Source: JBBDIO01 sp040880365 (GTDB lineage Bacteria; Chloroflexota; Anaerolineae; Caldilineales; Caldilineaceae). Taken from it: a stretch of DNA of 17,506 nt. The translations under genes and the position numbers were made by a program. This document shows, piece by piece, positions 15,562-17,506 of this stretch (the first letter of the stretch is position 1; every line of letters starts with the position of its first letter). Location: NCBI GenBank assembly GCA_040880365.1, contig JBBDIO010000203.1:1-17506 (forward strand), written 5' to 3'. Below the pieces are notes generated by a model. That model was not told the DNA's origin, did not search any database, and was given only the letters and a program-made list of their open reading frames with translations.

Positions 15562-16586
15562 AACCGGCACGCGAATATGACATTCGCTATGGGAATCAGC
15601 TGGTGCAGGGAGAATCTGCCGGCTGGTCGCGCTATATCGTCATCAGCACGCCCACGGCGTGGCAGACGGCGGAGCCATTTTTCACCGTCAAGCCGGTCGC
15701 GGTAGGGATGAATCAGTGGCTCGACCGCACCCATCTGGAGGAAATCGCCGACAGTTTGCCCAACGATGTGGACATGGTGGTGGGCGTCGGCGGCGGGCGG
15801 GCGCTGGATCATGCCAAATATGTAGGATTCCGCAAGGGGCTGCCCGTAGTCCTGGTGCCGACCATTGTCTCTACCGGCGCCATTATCCACGGCAATTGTG
15901 GCAACTGGACAGGCCGTCTGATGAACGGATTTGTCTGTGAAATTGATCCTGAGTATGTGCTGGTTGACTATGAACTGGTGAGGTTGGCCCCGCAACGGCT
16001 AAACACGGCAGGAATCGGCGACGTCTTGTGTGGCTATGCCGGGCTTAGTGAGTGGCGACATGCTACGCAACTTGGCATTGAACCACCCTTTGACGAAGAA
16101 CTGGCGCGCACAACCATAGAGCACCATGCCTATATCGTAGAGAATTTCCCCGCGACTTTTGATAGTGAGGGCGCGCTGACCGATGCCAGCGTGCGCTTTA
16201 TCATGGAAGCAGTGCAACAACGCGACGACAAGATGTTGCGCCATCCCTCTGCGCCCAGCGCGGATCATGCGTTTTGTTTTGCGCTGGAATACGCAAATGA
16301 TCGCCTCTGGATCCACGGCGAAGAGACAGCACTCGGCGCCGTGATCATCGCATGGCACAGTGAACAGAAACCGGAAGTGCTCGTCGACTGGCTGGATCGC
16401 TGCAAAGTGCACTTTCGCCCTCGGCAAATGGGAATTTCCAAACAAGAGCTACAGCGCTGTCTGGAGATTCTACCCAAATGGATCGAGGATGCACCGGGGG
16501 GACGAAACGCCAACTCGATTCTGTGCCACACCCCGCTTGTCGGCCCCCGCTTCGAGGCCTGTTGGGAGTGGCTGGAAAATTGTTGA
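15558..16586 (+). CDS. Iron-containing alcohol dehydrogenase / glycerol-1-phosphate dehydrogenase family protein
   Basis: NAD(P)-dependent, metal-dependent dehydrogenase-like protein, 342 aa. ATG 15558 overlaps the ATPase stop by four bases, with AAAGGA inside the ATPase gene, so translation is probably coupled. It shows VVGVGGGRALDHAKY (Gly78-80, Asp84), the nucleotide-binding loop of this family; PTIVSTGAI (101-109), matching the PT-x-x-S-x-(D/G)A segment; and the three metal ligands Asp155 (GIGDVLCGY), His237 (SADHAFCFALE) and His253 (IHGEETALG). The pattern is closer to the AraM/EgsA glycerol-1-phosphate dehydrogenase branch than to long-chain alcohol dehydrogenases. In this setting it may act on a triose phosphate or a sugar-derived aldehyde or ketone produced from the imported substrate. 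The reaction is not settled by sequence alone. Confidence 0.82.
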   Translation: MKPAREYDIRYGNQLVQGESAGWSRYIVISTPTAWQTAEPFFTVKPVAVGMNQWLDRTHLEEIADSLPNDVDMVVGVGGGRALDHAKYVGFRKGLPVVLVPTIVSTGAIIHGNCGNWTGRLMNGFVCEIDPEYVLVDYELVRLAPQRLNTAGIGDVLCGYAGLSEWRHATQLGIEPPFDEELARTTIEHHAYIVENFPATFDSEGALTDASVRFIMEAVQQRDDKMLRHPSAPSADHAFCFALEYANDRLWIHGEETALGAVIIAWHSEQKPEVLVDWLDRCKVHFRPRQMGISKQELQRCLEILPKWIEDAPGGRNANSILCHTPLVGPRFEACWEWLENC

Positions 16587-16639
16587 CCAGCACGACACAC
16601 CTCCCGGCTAACCAGTAGGCATACACGTTCCCACAGTCC

Positions 16640-16706
16640 CTACATCAAACGGTCTCTACATCAATTTGCGCAGGGCAGTCGGACACTACGTCAGTCCGCC
16701 ACTACG
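16640..16706. repeat. Two direct-repeat pairs with 16-bp period
   Basis: CTACATCAA at 16640-16648 and 16656-16664, then CACTACG at 16684-16690 and 16700-16706; both pairs are spaced by 16 bases. The second pair lies in the loop of the terminator hairpin. Confidence 0.6.
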
Positions 16707-16732
16707 GCGCGAATGATATCCGACTGCCCTGC
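16670..16732. terminator. Bidirectional terminator between convergent genes
   Basis: GCAGGGCAGTCGGA (16670-16683) pairs perfectly with TCCGACTGCCCTGC (16719-16732) around a 35-base loop. It stands between the plus-strand dehydrogenase and the minus-strand enolase-family gene, both of which read toward it. The loop is unusually long for an intrinsic terminator and no T run follows. Confidence 0.7.
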
Positions 16733-16806
16733 TGTTGCGTCATAGCATCCTGCCGAGTGCGATAAAGCCTGAACACTGGCAGCGCAGATGTGGCGAGCAG
16801 AGGTTG

Positions 16807-17506
16807 CTATTCGTCCAGGATGAAATCCTCGCCGTCCATGCCGACTTCGAGCAGACCCGCGCCGCGCCGCCGTCCCCATGTCCCGGCCCACGCGCCCGGC
16901 GTCGGCTTTTCCACCGCCAGGGAATTGAGCTTCTCCATATCATACTCGATCCCCAGACCGGGACTATCGCCCAGGACGATCCAGCCGTCTTCGATGCGCT
17001 GGTCTGCGATCATGGCAATGTCGTTGCCAAAATCGACCACCTCCATCATCACATGATTGGGGATCACCGCCGCGGCGTGGGCCATCAGATTCGCCGGGCA
17101 GTTCATCATCGCTACCGGCAGGTCAAACGCATTGGCAACTTCGGCCACTTGCAGCGCGCCGGTGATGCCCGCGGTGCCGCTGCCCACTTGCACAATGTCT
17201 ACGGCCTCCTGAGTGATGAGCGGCATAAACTCGGATACGTGATCCAGGTTTTCGCCGGTGGCGACGGCCGCGCTCACGCCGCGCGAGACCTGGCGCAAGC
17301 CTCTGGCATCCCAGCGGCGGGCCGGTTCTTCTACCCACATCAGCTCATACTCCTGTTCGATGATGCGAATGTTGCGGATTGCCTGCTTGGGTGACCAATA
17401 CTCGTTGGAATCGATGGTCAGGATCGGGGTCTTGCCCGAAGTTGCCAGCGCATCGCGCATGATGCCCAGCCGCCGCAAGTCCAGCTCGCGATCCAGCCCG
17501 ACCTTG
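16807..17506 (-). CDS. Enolase-superfamily protein, dyad-less homologue (5'-truncated by window end)
   Basis: C-terminal two thirds of a second mandelate racemase/muconate lactonizing enzyme-type protein, read toward the left and ending at TAG 16809-16807. The frame is open to the window edge, where KVGLDRELDLRRL begins, its Lys probably the second Lys of KxK. Metal ligands are present: Asp in TIDSNEYW (codon 17412-17410), Glu in WVEEP (17331-17329) and Glu in TGENL (17253-17251). Aligned by the 27- and 20-residue spacings of mandelate racemase, the dyad positions are Gly (in VQVGSG) and Asn (in MMNCPAN, codon 17103-17101) instead of Asp and His; the late Glu (MMEVVDFG) is kept. The tail after EYDMEKLN is extended by about 35 residues. 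Probably a dehydratase or epimerase using the Lys side only, or a repurposed homologue. Different in sequence from the enzyme at 5794. Confidence 0.88.
   Translation of the reverse strand, partial: KVGLDRELDLRRLGIMRDALATSGKTPILTIDSNEYWSPKQAIRNIRIIEQEYELMWVEEPARRWDARGLRQVSRGVSAAVATGENLDHVSEFMPLITQEAVDIVQVGSGTAGITGALQVAEVANAFDLPVAMMNCPANLMAHAAAVIPNHVMMEVVDFGNDIAMIADQRIEDGWIVLGDSPGLGIEYDMEKLNSLAVEKPTPGAWAGTWGRRRGAGLLEVGMDGEDFILDE

Overview
This 17.5 kb window is a draft scaffold piece (two runs of exactly 100 N) from a GC-rich bacterium. The gene content suggests a Chloroflexota (Caldilinea/Anaerolinea-like) member: two large lipoprotein ABC binding proteins (one Tat-type, one with a CGGG lipobox and an Ala/Pro-rich spacer), a fused DppD-DppF ATPase, and a dense set of carbohydrate genes. 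The taxonomic call is inference only; no rRNA or marker gene is present.

Layout. (1) 1-1235: 3' part of a sulfatase, choline-sulfatase-like. (2) 1850-5279: a CUT1-type sugar ABC importer with a Tat/lipobox binding protein and two MetI-type permeases; its ATPase is not in the window. (3) 5794-6975 and 7123-7938: an enolase-superfamily (mandelate racemase-like) enzyme with a KxH motif and a complete Asp-His dyad, then a ChbG/YdjC-type carbohydrate deacetylase, closed by a perfect 18-bp-stem terminator. (4) 8610-16586: a second importer of the Dpp/Opp type (698-aa family-5 binding protein, DppB-like and DppC-like permeases, fused two-domain ATPase), with the last gene, an iron-dependent alcohol dehydrogenase/glycerol-1-phosphate dehydrogenase family protein, overlapping the ATPase stop codon by 4 nt. 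(5) A bidirectional terminator hairpin, then a convergent, truncated second enolase-superfamily gene on the minus strand that lacks both residues of the catalytic Asp-His dyad.

Taken together the genes read as a glycan-scavenging island: desulfation, deacetylation, import of sugars or oligosaccharides by two different ABC systems, and dehydration or epimerisation of sugar acids by two enolase-superfamily enzymes. The exact substrate cannot be read from the sequence. Both transporter operons place strong hairpins between the binding-protein gene and the permease genes. A second recurring signal is that most intergenic leaders carry a short (9-14 bp) direct repeat, often in tandem and close to the next ribosome binding site, and one of the two assembly gaps is bracketed by such a repeat. 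No mobile element, CRISPR array, tRNA or rRNA was seen. The window looks like an ordinary but well-stocked catabolic locus; the least ordinary parts are the dyad-less enolase homologue, the dehydrogenase coupled to a transporter ATPase, and the leader repeats.
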